This document shows positions 36,801 to 51,800 of a stretch of DNA of 64,000 nucleotides, piece after piece. The translations under genes and the position numbers were made by a program. The stretch spans positions 558,001-622,000 of the forward strand of contig CBFFRQ010000031.1 of NCBI GenBank assembly GCA_965644315.1. Direction: 5' to 3'. Numbering within the stretch: position 1 is the stretch's first letter; the number at the start of each line of letters is the position of its first letter. The notes beneath the pieces are model-generated. The model saw only the letters and a program-made list of their open reading frames with translations, ran no database searches and was not told the DNA's origin. Origin of the DNA: Caecitellus pseudoparvulus (lineage: Eukaryota > Bigyra: Bicosoecida).

Positions 36801-39800
36801 CTGCTCTGCCTGAACTCGCATGTGTCCATTGGACGGGGGCACTCTCAGTAGAAGCACTATTTGCACGCTGTGCGGTGTGGTGGAAACCGAGGCAGCGTTG
36901 AGGTAGCACGTGGCAGCGCTGGCGTTGATCCAAGTTGCTGGGGAGTAGGACTCATTGAATAGGCAAACTACCTCGGATGGCATTGGCGCATGGGTGTCAA
37001 GCTGAATGGTGATGGGTGAATGGTCGTTGGTGTGAATGGACGGCGGCCAGAAGGAGCTGATACTGGGGCGGGGAACAACAACGAATCGAAGATTCTCGTT
37101 GGTCTTGAAGGGGCCACTTCCATCAGATGAAACTTCAATCGTACAGCAGCTGTGCCGTGGCAAGTTTGAGACACGAACCCCGGGAGGTGAAATGCGGCTT
37201 GCGTCCACGGCAACATCAGGCTGCCAAGGGCCGCTCGAAGCATGAGAGCCGGTTTGGCTGAACTGAAAGATAAGCTTGCTCAGAGTTTGGTCTTGAACCA
37301 TGTTTAACTTCACCAACCCTTCAGGTGACAGCCTGTGTGCTGCTTGTAGCAGATCCTCAGGTTGGACCTTGCCGTTCTTGAGCTGAAGTTGCTGGGGCCC
37401 GCTTCCATCTATACTAATGAACAGCACACCTGAGGGAGCGCTTCGACCCTTCTGCAAGGTGCGACATTGTACATAAGCCGGGGACCCACCAGCGTTGAAG
37501 TACTGACCCCGCATTGTTGGCACGACGCCGAGGCTTGGGGCAAGGACAACTTCGAATGCGACTCTTGCTGATGACTTGGCAACTTGCCTCACGGAAACAG
37601 AGCCTTCTGTGTCACTAAAGAGGTCCATGATGGCCCCTCGAACTTTGTGAGCTGGTGCATCAACGGATAGCAGCGGCGACGTCGCCTCCCCAACCTCCAG
37701 CCTCCAAGCTCCAATTAACAGCGATGCCACTTGGATCGGAGCCACAGTCAACGCGGCAGCATATTTGAATCGCGTCGATTCAAAGTCTGCACTGATCCAT
37801 GCCTGCCCGAAAAGCGGGTTGATCACCGCCCCCACACTTTGCTGCGCTGAATCTGGCTGGAGGAATGTGACATCCCATGTTGCAGACAGCAGAGCTACGT
37901 GCTTCCTTACTCTCACGGGCCCGACACCCTGCAAGCCCATGAGCTCTTGCTCAATGTCAAAGCTGCTGCTCAACGGGGACAGTGCGCGTGTGGTGTAATC
38001 CCCTACCGTGACCTGGAAGCGAAGGTCAGTCATTTCTGGGGAAGTTGGCTCCTGCACAGTGCTTATAATGACCGAAGCGTCAGCAGATGATGCAGTGAGC
38101 AAGTTTGCCATCTCGCACGCCAGTGACGGGCTGGTGCCAACGCTGCCAAAGAAAGTCACGAAGTATGTGGGGCCATTTGAAGGGGTGTAGGCTCCTTGTG
38201 TTACTTGAACGAGCTGTAGCCCTGGGATTTGCCTCAGCGCTGACTGCAAAGAGTCTGCCTGTAGTGGGAGAGTCAAGTTCTGCGAGGAAGTCCCACCCCA
38301 TCGCAGAGAGAAGGCCCCCCCCAAAATAGTAGAATTCGCTTGAAGGGCGATTCGTTGAACCTTGGGGAGGACACCTTTCCGCACCAGCTGCCCCCGGATG
38401 GGGAGAGGTTGAGCACCGCATGCCGTTCCTGTGATGCTCTGCACAACCAGGCGAGCGTCAACAAGGAGCCTTGACTGCCACGTAAACGGCCACGAACTGA
38501 CACTGTGGGTTACTTTGACAAGGTCGCTCTGCATCTCTCCGTGAATGAGTGCTTGCAGTGCCCTCGCAGTCGCACTCGTGTGCGTGCGTATGGAGACCAC
38601 CATTGGGTTGGGCGTGGGCACCCCATGCAGACCGATGCGATTGGCAAATGTGATGTTGAGATACAATGGACAGGATTTGTTTGTCGCATGGCTTATCTCA
38701 CCGGGCGAGGACAAGACTGCAACGTCAGCGAACAGCTCCCAATCTCCCTGCGACATGCCCGCTGAAGTCTCAACTCTTGCTGTCATGTTCGATGCCGCAG
38801 GCCCACTAAACAAGACAACATACTCAAGCACTCGTGCGTTCTCAGTCTTTACTTCAATAGGGGCTTCATGCTTTGCAGATTCACTGGGAAGTGCCTTAAT
38901 GTCCACGGAAGCGTGTTCAACTCCCGGGACCCCAAGCAAAGCGTCACGAACAGCTTCAGGACTTGCTCCAACAGGAAAAGCTGCAGAGGACTTGCCACCC
39001 AATCTGAAAGCTAAAGATCCCCGAAGTGGGGTCAGTCCTTCCTTCCCGATCCGGGTTACCTTCAGGTTGCGCTCGCCGGATGGTGTTGCAAGTGACACCC
39101 TCAGCGGCGGAAATCCAGAATATCCTTGCAACCATACTTGGCCGGGTGTATGCTCAATGTACCGAACGGTGACGGAAGTATTGTACCCTTCCCCTCCTTC
39201 AGTGCGCTGCAACGACACAATGACGTTATTCAAGCCCTCTAGGCTGAGCAGGCTGCCTTGCAGTGCGCTTGCAGACAAAGGCGGGGGAATGTGAAGCAGC
39301 TCCGCCCCTCCCAAGGCAAGTTTCAGCCCGTAATTGGGTTCGCTTCGTGGCTGCACGAACAAGAAGATGTCTTTCGGTATTTGGGTTCCTTGCTGAACAG
39401 TGCGGACCATGGACTTGGCCTGCAGGGCAGTGCCTATAGCACCAGGGTCAATGTGGAGCTGAATCTGAGGCACGTCACCATCAAATTCAGAAAACCGGAC
39501 GAGGTACCTAAAGCCAGCCGCAGGAGCGTTTGGATTAAGGTGCTTCTGCACTTCGATTTGTTGCAGGCCAAGGGATGAGTTGCGAAGCAGCTGGCAAACC
39601 GCTGAGCGCATTGTTGGCAACGAAACGTCTGCATCGCACTTCTCCGTCCAAAGGTGAGCAGTGCCATTCCCTTCCACAGCAGCCACCGGAATCGGCTCTT
39701 CATCTAAAGGGAGCCTCATAGAAGTACCCTGGAATGAGAGGGTCACGGTTCCCCGCATTTTCTCTGCAGAACCACGGCTGTTGATGGAGGTGGACACAAC

Positions 39801-42800
39801 GCTGCTGATTGCTCCGCTTGGCAGCAATGCTGAGCAATCTAGCAGCCCAACACCATAGAGAACAGAAGAGGTATGGTTCCTCCACACACCCCCTGTGAAT
39901 GCTACTCTGTATGTCACGATATTGCTGCCAGGGCCACTGAATCGCAACACCGTCGGCCTGCCGACTTGCCAGAGTGCGAGTGAGAAGGCTGCCTCCACTT
40001 CCTCCCCGGTGAACGATGACGTGAAGTTCACTTTGCCCAGATTCTCCAACGAGCATGAAAGCGGGATGGGTTGCCCTTGTACTTCACGGATGACGATGTC
40101 TTGAGAATCAGCTGGCACAGTCTGGCTCAGCAGCTCTGTCGTGACACTGCTGGCATTTGTTGACAGGACTGTGGCCTGCACTGGGGAGAGCCCATGGAAC
40201 ACCTGAGAGAAATCCACCAAATACTCAGCGTAAAGAAGATCGGCGCTTGTTCGTTGCACCTTTTGCTTCACGGATAGAAGGCCTGGGTCCTTCAGCAGTG
40301 CTGAAAGTGCCTTCCTGAGGGTGGATGGCGAGAGACTGCGAAGGAGCAAACACTCGCTGCTGGACGAGCCGGAAGCGAAGTACACACAGCCTTGAGAGAA
40401 CCACAAGTCTGAAACATGGACAGAGACGGAAATCAAGAGCTGCGCTGACTGGAAGGCAGCAGAGGAAACTATCAGCTCTTGCACCTCTGGCTGTCGACGT
40501 TTACCAACGCGAACACGAATAGTTGACGCGTTCGCGTGGAACGCGGAGGCATTCAGCGCGTCGAGCTCCCACACCGCGGCTCTTGTGTCAAACCACTCGA
40601 GATGCAAGCGACGTACATCTTGCGCGCCTGCTTGGGGAGCAGACACTTCGACGTGCTGGACAGTTGGCCGCTGTGGACTCTGTGCAATGCTGACCTCCCT
40701 CTCCACGAGTGTTGGGCTCTGAGGCGGCAGCACACAGTTCAGTCTGCCCCCTTCAGCCATGGTAGATTCTAAGATGTGGCCGTTGAAGCGGCAGGTAGGG
40801 TTTGATCCACTGGTCCAGTTCCCAAGAATGCTAAGCTCAGTTTCCGTGTCGCTCAAGATTCGCCTAGGTGAGAGGTTACGGGGAAGACCAACGACTGCCA
40901 CCGAAACGCCCAAGGAAGCAAACTCTGGAGACCACAGTGTACCATCTTCCGACACGTCCACGAGGAGCATGCCCTCGAAGCCAGGGGGGATGGAGCAATT
41001 GCAGTGGATAGCGTGACCATCACTTGCAACTCCCCTGCTCACTTGCTGCTGATGTGGGGAGCGGAATCGACACCAAGCTTCGGCTGTGGAAAGGTGGGAT
41101 ACCTTGATTTCGAAGCGATGTTCTCCCCCCGGCTCCACCAGCTGAGGTAGAACTGTCAGAGGTAAGGGCACAGGGCTCACCTCCACGCGCATAGCGTGTG
41201 GCATGTCAGGGTCGCTTGAGTAGTGAACCTCCGGCTGCGGCAACAGCTGTCTGAGTTGCTGGGTCGCGTCCTCTACAGGCACTGCTGAGTGCAAGCGTAG
41301 GCCAGCTGCTCCAGGGTGAAGGCGGGGATGCTTGCACAAAACAGAAGTGTCGTTGATCACTGTTGCCACTGCCACTTGAGCTGAAGTGCCTTGGTGCCAA
41401 GAACAGAACTCCCATGAATATGCGGAAAACCCGGAGCCAAGGACTATGACTTCTCCTTTGAAGCCAGCTGGAAATTTTGAGGGACTCATAGATGCCACGA
41501 CTGCCTTTGGCGCAACGGAGAGCCGACCTGCCACCCGAATCCACTCGAGTTGGTTGACGGATACGTCGACTTGAACATAGGCAATATCACCTTCATGCTG
41601 GACGCGGGCCAATCCCAACTGCGTCAAGGCTACTCGCTCTAGGTTCGGCACTTCACAAGACAGATGGTCTTGTGCGATATCCGCTGGAACTACTTCAGTC
41701 CCAGCAAACCTGCAGAAAGCCTGGAACCCTTGCAGCAGCTGTGTAGCGTTGGAAGAGATTCGAAGGAGATGCCCACCAAACTTCGACACAGTGGGGCTTT
41801 GCATGTCAAAGTGCCTGAGAGAAGGAGCATACACGACCCGCCCAACACGAACAGGGTCTGCCCCCAAGCTCCCTTGGGAAGTCAAGAATACATCCACCTT
41901 GCACAGCCCCCGCGCCACCCCCCCTTCCTCCCGTACAGAACTGGCATTTCCAAACGATGCGCTTGGAAGGATGCACTTGTACCTATTCTCCCCAACGTGC
42001 TTGACTTCCGGGTGCTCGGGGACGGCAAGGGAACATGGAGGGGACGTTGTGGCCCTGCAGAAGAAGTCAGAGTGTCCTCCCAGCCCTTGTGCTTCAAAGG
42101 TGAGCTCAACGGGAAAAGCGCCAACAGCAAACAATGGTCGAGCCGCAGTGACAGTGGGATGCCACAAAAACTCAATGGTTGTTTGGTTGGGATCTCCATG
42201 AAACACCTGCCGCGACTGCTCGAACCCAGAAGCCGCAAGGTCGCCATGCAGCCTGACCCCGACACGCAGGTGGGCATCCGCTTCGAGCCAACTTGGAGTA
42301 TAGCACTGCATGTCAACGTCAGTTTGTCGGACTGCCTGAGCGGCATGCACGATGTCACCTTCCCTGGTTGTGAAGACGCACTGCAAGTGGGCCCCTGCCA
42401 AGTTCCGACCACGCAGGTGCACCAGCTCCCCCCCTCCCCGGGAGACAGTCTTGGGAGTTACAGTGACTACGGAAGGTACCGGTGCTATGCAGAGCCGAAT
42501 CCCGGTGATTCGTTGGCGCGTAGAGCTCGACAAAACTTCGAGAATAGCTTCTGAGTGCCACAGTGGCAGGCCGGGCACTTCGCAGCTGACGAATGGGAAG
42601 TCCGCCTTCCCGGGAGAAGCATGCTGAAGTGCCGATAATTGACAGACCACCGTCTCTTCTCGACTCCAAAGCGATTCGTCCGGGACGCGCAGGCGCACTG
42701 TACTTGCCTGAGACTCGACAATACAAGTTTGGGCTGCCGAGCTGTTCACTCCTTTCTCCTCAACAGCGAGGGCAAAGTGGAGCTTTGGCTCTTCCCGCAT

Positions 42801-45800
42801 CGTGAGTGACGCTCCAACTCGTACAAGCCCAGATGCTGGGCATGGTTGCAAGGCTGGCACAGTGAAGATGCTGACCATTCCTTGCACTTCGCTCTGGAGC
42901 CAGAGAGGGCGTTCTTGGCCAGTGTCCCCGTTTGTTGGGAGCACATGGATCCACATCGAGGAGCTCGGAGAAGAAACCTCCCTCTCGAGGTTGACTTGAA
43001 GTCGAGTTTCATGAATGCAGCTCAGAGCTCGGGGCCATATCCCTGTCACATGAATGTCTGCGTGGTAGAGGTATGCAGCCCCTGCGACGAAGCTGTCTCC
43101 GTGGTCGAGTGTCGGTTCAAACTGAATGCGAAGATCCACACTCCCGGGCCTTGCAGCAGGAGGGGCCACACACTCTACGGCATGGCGCTGATTAACAATC
43201 TTCAAGTACCCAGGACTCTTCCTATCCCCAAACCAACAAGAGATGGACCCTCTTCCAGACTGAAAGTGCCCACTGGCAAACACAAGCACACGATTTCCGC
43301 CTAAAATGCTACCCGATCGGGGTAGAACTGACCAAATTGTACTCTCTGAAACGACAATAAGCTTGGCGCTGTCTGTGGGTGACGAAAACTGTTTTCCGTT
43401 GATGCTGATACCCACGGCCGCCGTTGCCGGGCGTGTGACGAGCACATCACAGTACAGGTGGTTGTCAGAGAGGACACGGGCGGGGCTGGGGCTATGGCTA
43501 CCAATCTTACAAACTGCAGCGTCTGTGCTGAAGAAGTTAGAGCCATAGATGTGCAAGCGTGTCTTCACGCCAACTCGAATTACTCGAGGCTCAAATGAGC
43601 TCACGGTGGGCGCAGGGAGCCAAAGAAGAGGCACTGCCGTTGCTCTTGCGCGCGACAACCTCGTTCCAAGCATGAGCTCGTCGGAGATAGGCGCAGGTTT
43701 CGAAGGGGCTCCGGAGCTTGGTGTGCAGTACTGAACATCGCACTCCACCAACCCGTTTCGGACCTTATGTGCTGCAGTGCCATTGTCACACCTTGTAGTC
43801 CAGCAATAAACAGTGTCGAAGGACTTGTCCAGCAGCAAAGAAACCCTGAAGCCGCCTAGGCCATGACTGTATGCTGGAGATACTTCGAGAATGGTTGGTG
43901 TCGGGACCACCGTAAGCGGCAGCGGGGCAGAGACTTGTGGCCCACCCAGTGCTCGCAACGAAAGTGTTGCCATGCCCTCAAACAAAGGAGGGTGCGGGCA
44001 TGTCACCGCGGCAGGTGTCCCCCGCTCCCGGGACTCTAGCATCTGGGGCCCCTCACTGCCCCAACCCACTTCGAACTGTTGAAGGGCTGTTCGAGCTCGA
44101 GCTCCAGCCTGCTCAAATTCACATTCTGCGGACTGCGCATCAGTAGCAAGGATGCCCCTGATTTCCAGCAACCCCGGTACGCCAGCGAGCACCACGGGGT
44201 CTACAACTTGGGCATCTCTTGAGCGCTCTCCATTGAGCACTTTGACAGATGCCTGAGTCTGAAAAAAACCAAAGGACACGATAGACACGTCAACGGACAG
44301 CCTAGATGGCAGTGCGGCAGACGGCACGTCGCAGGCTGCCTCAACCTCGGACAGAACACGAGCCTCAAACATGCCAACTTCAAGGATTTCGCAATGTGAT
44401 ACTTGTTGTCCGAAATGTGTCCCTTGGATGAGGACCTCAGCTACCTCGCTCCCGTTCTGATAAGCTAGGGATGCCATGTTCAAGTGTGGGGCAGCAGCGA
44501 GAGGCAGCTGCCACATATCGCTAACTGCCCGGCCACTTTCCTGCAGGAAAAGAAGGGCGCTGCCGTCAGAGACATGCCGAAGGGGGGGGATTTGACACGA
44601 GAAAGTTCGACCGTGGACAAGATGGGCAGGGGTCGACACCATCCCTGTCGAGTGCCGGACAGAGCAAGCCAGCGCAGCTGGGTCATGCTCCATGCTCGAG
44701 TCAATGTCAACATTGAGCATGACTGGCGCGTGCAGAAGAAGTCCAGGTGGAAAAACAGATACGATGCTCACTTTGCGAAGCACAGAGATTCTTGACTGGC
44801 CCAAATATCCGAGACTTTGCTTGAGAGGGCTGGTTGTTCGCGCACGCACAGTGAGGTAAGGGGGCTGCACAAACGCTGCTGGGATGTCGCAACTCTGTTC
44901 TTCAGCGCCGTGACGGACAGCTGCTACAGTGAGAGCAACTTGGTTGTCCAAGAGGACTTCACACACCAACTCTTCCTGTTGCCCCGACACATTTTGCGCC
45001 AGGGCCAGGAGTGCTGGTTCGTTCTGCACAAGCGGTTCTCGTTGTGGGACGAATGAGAGAATCGACCTTGAAGAAGAGATTGTCATGTTCATCGCCTGAA
45101 ACACCCGCCCATCAAGAGAGAGAGCAACCTGTGCATGGTTCAGCCCGCTCAGCCGAGAAGAAAACGAGCATGTCCACGCTGCCCTGCCCCTCCGAGATCC
45201 GCAAGCATGAGATTGGTCACTGCCAATGCGGAGTATCGGTGGAAGGGCATAAGGCCAGTCAAGCCCGGACACTTCTACCTCCGTATCAGCATGCGTGCTG
45301 TCAAGTACGGTGACTGACATGCTTTTCACTATTGCTGCAAGGTCCAGGACATGCAATGAAACTGAGTTGTGAGCCCAGTGGCGTCGTTCTGTGCCCACTG
45401 CTGTATACAATTCGAGATGCCACAGGCCAGGAACAGAAAGCCGCGTACGACAAGCGAAAGCGCCGTCTTGGTTCTCCGCGGGGGTCATGTGGTGTAGTGA
45501 AGAGTTAGAAGTGTGGGTGAGTGAGCACATGTAGGTGCCGTCATCTGCCGAGGAACAGCCTTGGTATCCAATCACCACCTCGGTGCTGGCAGATGCCAGA
45601 AGCACCCGGGGCCTCACATCGGCAATCAAGCACGATTTAGCTGCTTCTTCTTTCAGCTGAAGTCTGAGTAGAGTTTGATCGCGAAACAACAATTCAATCT
45701 GCACATCGTTCCTGATGGCTGTTGGGGGAATGCAGAGGGCTTCACCAGCGTCCTCCTGCGCTGCTAGAGTGACCCAGGAGCCACCTTGGGCTGCGATCCA

Positions 45801-48800
45801 AGAGCACTGCAGCGCATCTAGTGCTTGAAGTGGTACCACATCTGAAGAGAGGAGGATACGGAATGGGCTGGAGTGCGTCCACGTGGACGACGTGGCCCAA
45901 GCACATGGAGACTGCAAGGCTATCACTTGGACTGCTTGCCCGCCCCCTATTTTCATGTTGTCCTGGTACACGCTCAATGGAACAACACGCACCCCTTTTG
46001 CTTGCAACAATGTGTGCTGCTGAGGTGTGAGCGCTGGGCACACCACAGCTTGTGAATGCACCAACGCAGCAGGGACCCGAGGGAAGTGGCCGACGCGACA
46101 CCAGACCCGCCAAAGCGGGTTAAAACCTGACCCCCGAAGCAAGTAAGGATCTGACCAGTTCCTACTTGCAAGGAAAACTTGTGCGGGCTCGAGCTTTGGC
46201 TGGCTACCGACATCCACGAAACCAGTGGCTAGTCTGGTCCCTTTCTGTGAGACGATGGAGACCCTGACGTTGGCTACCTGCAAGGACTCTGACGGCACTA
46301 GCGGGGGACACCTGCACGAAATGTGGGAGGTGTTCGTGAGCAAGATGCAATCACTGCTCTGATTCCCCCAGTCGTATTGGCACGAGGCCATGGTGTCCTC
46401 GCCAGCTTCCCACTTCTCGCTTGGTGCAACCCTAACAGTCCACTCGCGCTCGGGCAGCACGACAGTAGGTGACCAAGCCACCTCCTTCGGAACTGATCGA
46501 GATTCAACCACGCGGGCGTCAATGAAGTTGACCCCGTCAAGTGAAGCTTGCAGCTCTCCTCTGGCTTCACTTGTGGCATGCAGCATGCAGTGCATGGTAC
46601 CATTCAAGAACCTCGCATCCCACAAATCATCAAGCCATCGGCATGTTGGCGTGAAGGTGCTGGTTCTGCTCGCCCCAAAATGCATGCTTCTGAGGACTGG
46701 TACAGCCGATAGCTGTCCAAGCATAATGATTGCAGGTGTCTGCGCTGTAGTGTTCCCTCCGGCCAGCACCATGAGCTGAGCAGAGACCGATGAAGACACT
46801 GCCACTGAGTCCTGACTCGTAATGAAAACTTGCAACTGGCCGAGCGGAACGCTTGGAAAGACACACACGGCTGTTGATGGGCTAAGAGTTTCTAGTCTTG
46901 AAGCAAGGGTGCTAGCGGAGGAGATTGCGACGCAGTGCACTGGCACAAGAGACTCATGAAAGCTCCCGCGCAAGCGTAACTCAATAGGTTTGGTCTCCTG
47001 GGCCCAAAACGCCTGCCCAGGCATCAGAGTTGGCTCATGGAATAATCGGATCTGGTTCTCTCCAGACGTCGCCGTGGCACTCACGCCATCGAACGACACC
47101 TGAAGTTGCTGGGGCATCACAGCAGCAGAAGCGGGTGCACTTCGAGAATCGACTCGGCACACAACTATCACTCCAGTACCCAGGGGTGCTAGCTTGACTG
47201 CTGGAAGAGTTGTGCTCGCAAACGTGCATGTGACGTGGTGCAGGAGATGGTGCTTCATGCCGGGGGCCTGAACTTGAACAGCAATCGCCCCCGCGAAGCC
47301 AACGGGCACCATGCTAGGACGAATGCTGAGGATCTTCGGCTTCTTGTGCACTAGTACCTGGCCGACGTTCCCTAGGTTATGACCGAAGAACACCATAGAC
47401 ACTTTAGCTTGCTGGACTCTGGAAGGAAGAGCGGGAAGCGTGCATGTTGCACTTGAACCAGTCACAGGCACGACGGCAGCGGGCTGTCCGCCTACTTGGC
47501 ACTGAAGCCCAGGAAGTGCCAAGCCAACTCCTTGAAGATTAAGAACGGTTCCTCCCTCTTCAGAGATTGTGCGGGGAAGTGCTTGCTTTACCTTCGGGGC
47601 GTGGTGTACGTTCATGATTATGCTGGCTGGCATGAGGAGTCGCCCAATCCGAACACGCCAGCGTTGCTGGCCCATTCTCAGAGAGGCTGCAGGCGGCACA
47701 ACGCATGAGAAGTGGGAGTTTTTCACGAATCTACATGGAAAGGTTTCACCCTTTGGAGCCCGTAGAGCCACCGGCGCTCCGTATACCACATCGCCCAACG
47801 TGAGTGACACAGTTTGAAACATCGCCGCCACGAGGTCTCTCGGCCAGACACGTTGAACGATGGGAAGCGGTGCAAGAATGAGGTCGCCATGGACCGAAGA
47901 CCAATGAGCTCCATCTCCAACTTCGATGCGAGCTAGATGCAGCTTGTCTGAGTGCAGTGTTGAAGGCACGGAGCACCGTCCCCTTGTTGCCTCCAACACA
48001 GCAAACTGCCCGACTACCTTCTGACCCTGAGGGCCCGTGAATCTGCAGAGAAGACTTGCCGCTTCCCACTGCGGACTCGAATCCAGGTGGATATCGAGGG
48101 CGGCAGCCCCAGTTGTGTACAGCAGTCGGTCCCCACCAAGAGTCAGCTTGCTTGGCGCGATGACCTGTACTTTGCTTCGGCCAGCCCATACGGACCCATT
48201 ATCAGGTTTAAGGAAGACATTCCAATGACCTATATGATGAAACTCACATTCACATGTCTTTGTGTCAAGTTTAGTGCAGCGAATCTCCATGTGTGCGCCA
48301 GATTCGGCGTCTTCGAGCAGACACAGAAGACCTTGCGCGCTGGAGGGTAAACCTTGAGGGCTTGAGAACGATACTCCCTGGCCAGCATGAACTTCTTGAC
48401 TTTTTGGAAGCAGGCTGTGCACTGGCTGCACTGTTATGATTCCAGGAGCTCTGGTGGAGTACCCTGAAGCTTGAACCAGACTCAGGGCGCTCTTCCCAGG
48501 CAGGGCCCGAGCAGCGAGAAAGTGGCACTGGAGCAACCGTTCGGACAATTGAGTGAGGGCATCTGACCATTCGCGACCAATGCGGCAGCGAATTGGACGG
48601 CCACGGGAGAAGTTTTCTCCCTTCACTGTGATTGTGGCAGGCAAGCCCGCTGGGATGACCGCTGGCTGCACACTTTCAATGTGTACGACAGGCGAAACGA
48701 ACAGCTTCTTTGGTGGTCCAAAATTGAAGCCCCCATCGAGAGAAAGGGAAAGGGACACATTTTCCGATGTCGTTGGCATGATGTCGCAGATAAGGCTCCC

Positions 48801-51800
48801 CTTTGTCGGAACGACACAAGTGGCTGAAGTCACCTCCGTTCCGCTCATCAGGCGCACTTGCGGGGCAGGTTCAGACACCCAACTCGATTCTTCAAGGAAC
48901 ACCCGAACCTCAGTGCGTACGCCACTGACGAGGCTTTGTGGATGCAGCTTCTGAATGACCCAAGGAAGGGTCACTGCAAGCTCTGGAGCACCTGACAACG
49001 CCACCTGAGACGAGCGCCTTCGAACCTGCAATCTGCCTCCTCTGTGCGATGCCTGCGGAGTCACAAAGCAGATGCCATGCGTGGAATTGGTCCAGACCAA
49101 AGGCAATGCAACGCCTTGAAAGTGGCAATCATGAGTTTCCTCTGCACTTCCTTCAATTTGCAGGTGCACCTGCGACACAACTCCGCTTTGAACTACAGCT
49201 GGCCATGAACGCACAACCCGCGCAGGGTGAAAGAACCCTTCATCAAGGGTTCCAACCCAAACCCTCTGGTCATCACCTGATACAATGAAGACTCTGTGCT
49301 TGTTTTGACTCTCCATTAGCTTCTTTGAAGTGTGTGTGGAGCAGACAGCCAGCCTATTGACCAGCTTCTCGAGGACTCCCACTTGACTGCCCACTGCGCA
49401 CGTGGAAAGCCCAGGCGGTAAAGCCGCTTCGAATTCAAGCTGAAAAGTGACATGTGTAAGAGTAACATCCACAAGGAGCGCTTTCACCATGCTTGGGAGA
49501 CGATGAGTGCGCAGCCGAACAGAGAAGCCGACATGGTTGTCAAGGAGCAAGGCAGCTTCCACAGCTCCAGGGCCCAGGCTCTCTGGAATGATGCAGGAGA
49601 CATGCCCGTGCCCTACAAGAGCTACCGAGTGTGCCTTCGTGCCATTTTGTGCAAACATGCACGAGGCATTCGCTTTTGCGTGAACAGGTCCATCCCAGTG
49701 CACCTGCACCCCTGGAGCGTGGGCGAGGACCGTCGAGCGAACAGACAGCAAGTCAACTGGATGCTGAATATGCACGGGTCGAGAGACCATGACTTGACCG
49801 CGAGAGATAATTTCAAGGGGCATGATCCCAGCCCCCCCTGGGCTAATGAAGCAAGTCACTGACCCTGAGGAATTGCGGGCAGTCGGCACTTTCAATCCGT
49901 TCAACCTGCACTCGAGCTCGTCAAGACCGAGCCGAGCGGAACCCTCGACCACTACGTCAGCACCAGATTGACTCTTCCACTGGCTTGGACGAACCGTTAC
50001 AATGTTTTGACTCTTTTCGACGTGCAGCTTTCCTCGAGCAACCACGACGTTGCTGTGCCGGAGCGAGACGTTCACAAGCACCAAACCCGGAGGAAGGTCG
50101 GGCACAAGGCACGAAGCCACATGCTGGCCATGCCCATCAACCCGCTTCACCATTCCACTGTCCTCGTGAAGGAAAGAAATCGAGAGCTGTTTCTGGGAAC
50201 CGAGAGCAGGCGGCAGCCGAACGAAGACTCGGGCAAAGCCACCAGAAGGCGAGGACCTTGGGACAATTTCTGCGCTGTCAAGTGCAGATACTACGGCAAG
50301 GGGAAACCTGAAAGCTGAACAAGAAAGCACAATAGATCTCTCAAGGCTGTCAGTTGAAGGAGTTGGTGCAGCGACTTCACACTGCACCTGGCTCGTGTTC
50401 TGCATCACCACCCTGGCCTCGCCCCCCTCCAACCTACACCCACACTCAGGGCCCAAATTTGACCCATACACAGTCACCACTGATGGCACACCCGCTACTA
50501 CAGCCGAGGGGACCACATGACTCACTGTAGCTCCCGGCACAACTTGCAGTGTCACGGGGCCGGAGCGCACGGACGGCGCGACGCTCACCGACACATTCAC
50601 GGCGCCTTCACGGAGTTCGAATGGGGCAACACAGAGCACTGATGAGTCCGTCACATTCACTGCAGGGAAGGAAAACCCGTCAAACCAGCACGTCGTATCG
50701 GCCTCCGCCGCGCCCGGCGCTCGAAGGGCTGTGCCGTGCACCCACACCACCCTGCCCCGCCCCTGCTGCACTCGCCGCGGGTCCACCACACCAATCACCG
50801 GACGGTCAACGCTGCGTATCGCTTGACCCTGTGCAAGCACCTGGTCGTCGACCCACAGTGATATTGGGTGATGCCCTGGGGGCAGGGCCGGCACGCTGAC
50901 AGAGAGTGCGGATGCAGATACCCAGGTTGGGTGAAGGGTGAGGGGCCGGGTAGCGTTGATGCGCACAAGAAGGTTGGGGACTGGAGGGAAGGGGCCTCCG
51001 ATGATGCGGAGGATCTGCGGAGACTCGCTAGCAAAGGAGTTTGGGACTATGCCCAAGTGCGTGGGGGGGTCCAAACCAAACAATGTTGCAGCGTGCATCA
51101 TGTTTGGCATGCACCCTACCTGCACTTGCAGCTCACTAAGTGGCACTGCCTGAGTCGGAAGGATGCAAGTCGCCTGCTTACCCGACATGGCTGCTGTTTC
51201 CTTCCAGCCAGTCTGGGGCAGGCCGCATGTCAATGTGCACTGCGGGTCGTGCGCGAGCGTGACTTTCAAATGAGTGCTAGACGTGCGGACGAAGAATAGT
51301 GGCTCTACATGCACGATAATTAGGGCTCCGAAGAATTGAAGCGGTGCTGTAGCAATCGAGCGCCCGTTTTGTTCAACACTAATGTTTGATGCGCTAGTCG
51401 GCTCAGACGAGAGGAGACAGCGTAAAGTGCTGCTTGTGGATACCATGGCAGGCGTGCACAGGGCCTCGACGCAACAATCAAGTTGCAAGCCAAAATCCAC
51501 CTTCCCCTCAAATTCTACTTCAACAACAAGCGCTGATTGAGGTGTTGTGTTGGCGAGGGCTGAGGCTCGCACTATCTCCGGGCGAGGGAGCACGCGTAAG
51601 AATGCTGACGTGCCGTACGCTGTCATGCCCTGGCCCACATCGACAAACACTGGAAACACACCTGGTTCTGAGACGTCTACACTACACATCATCGATGTAG
51701 AGTTTATCAGTGCCATGTCCCACGAACGGCTTGATCCCGTCCAGCACTCCGGCGATCCCCCAGCATCCAGTGCCTGGCCTGTCACGTGGATCCAAACCGC

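Noticed and set aside
41664-42554. 296-codon plus-strand open frame
   Set aside because: Antisense to the giant gene, with no recognisable domain; several such frames occur opposite this long exon by chance.
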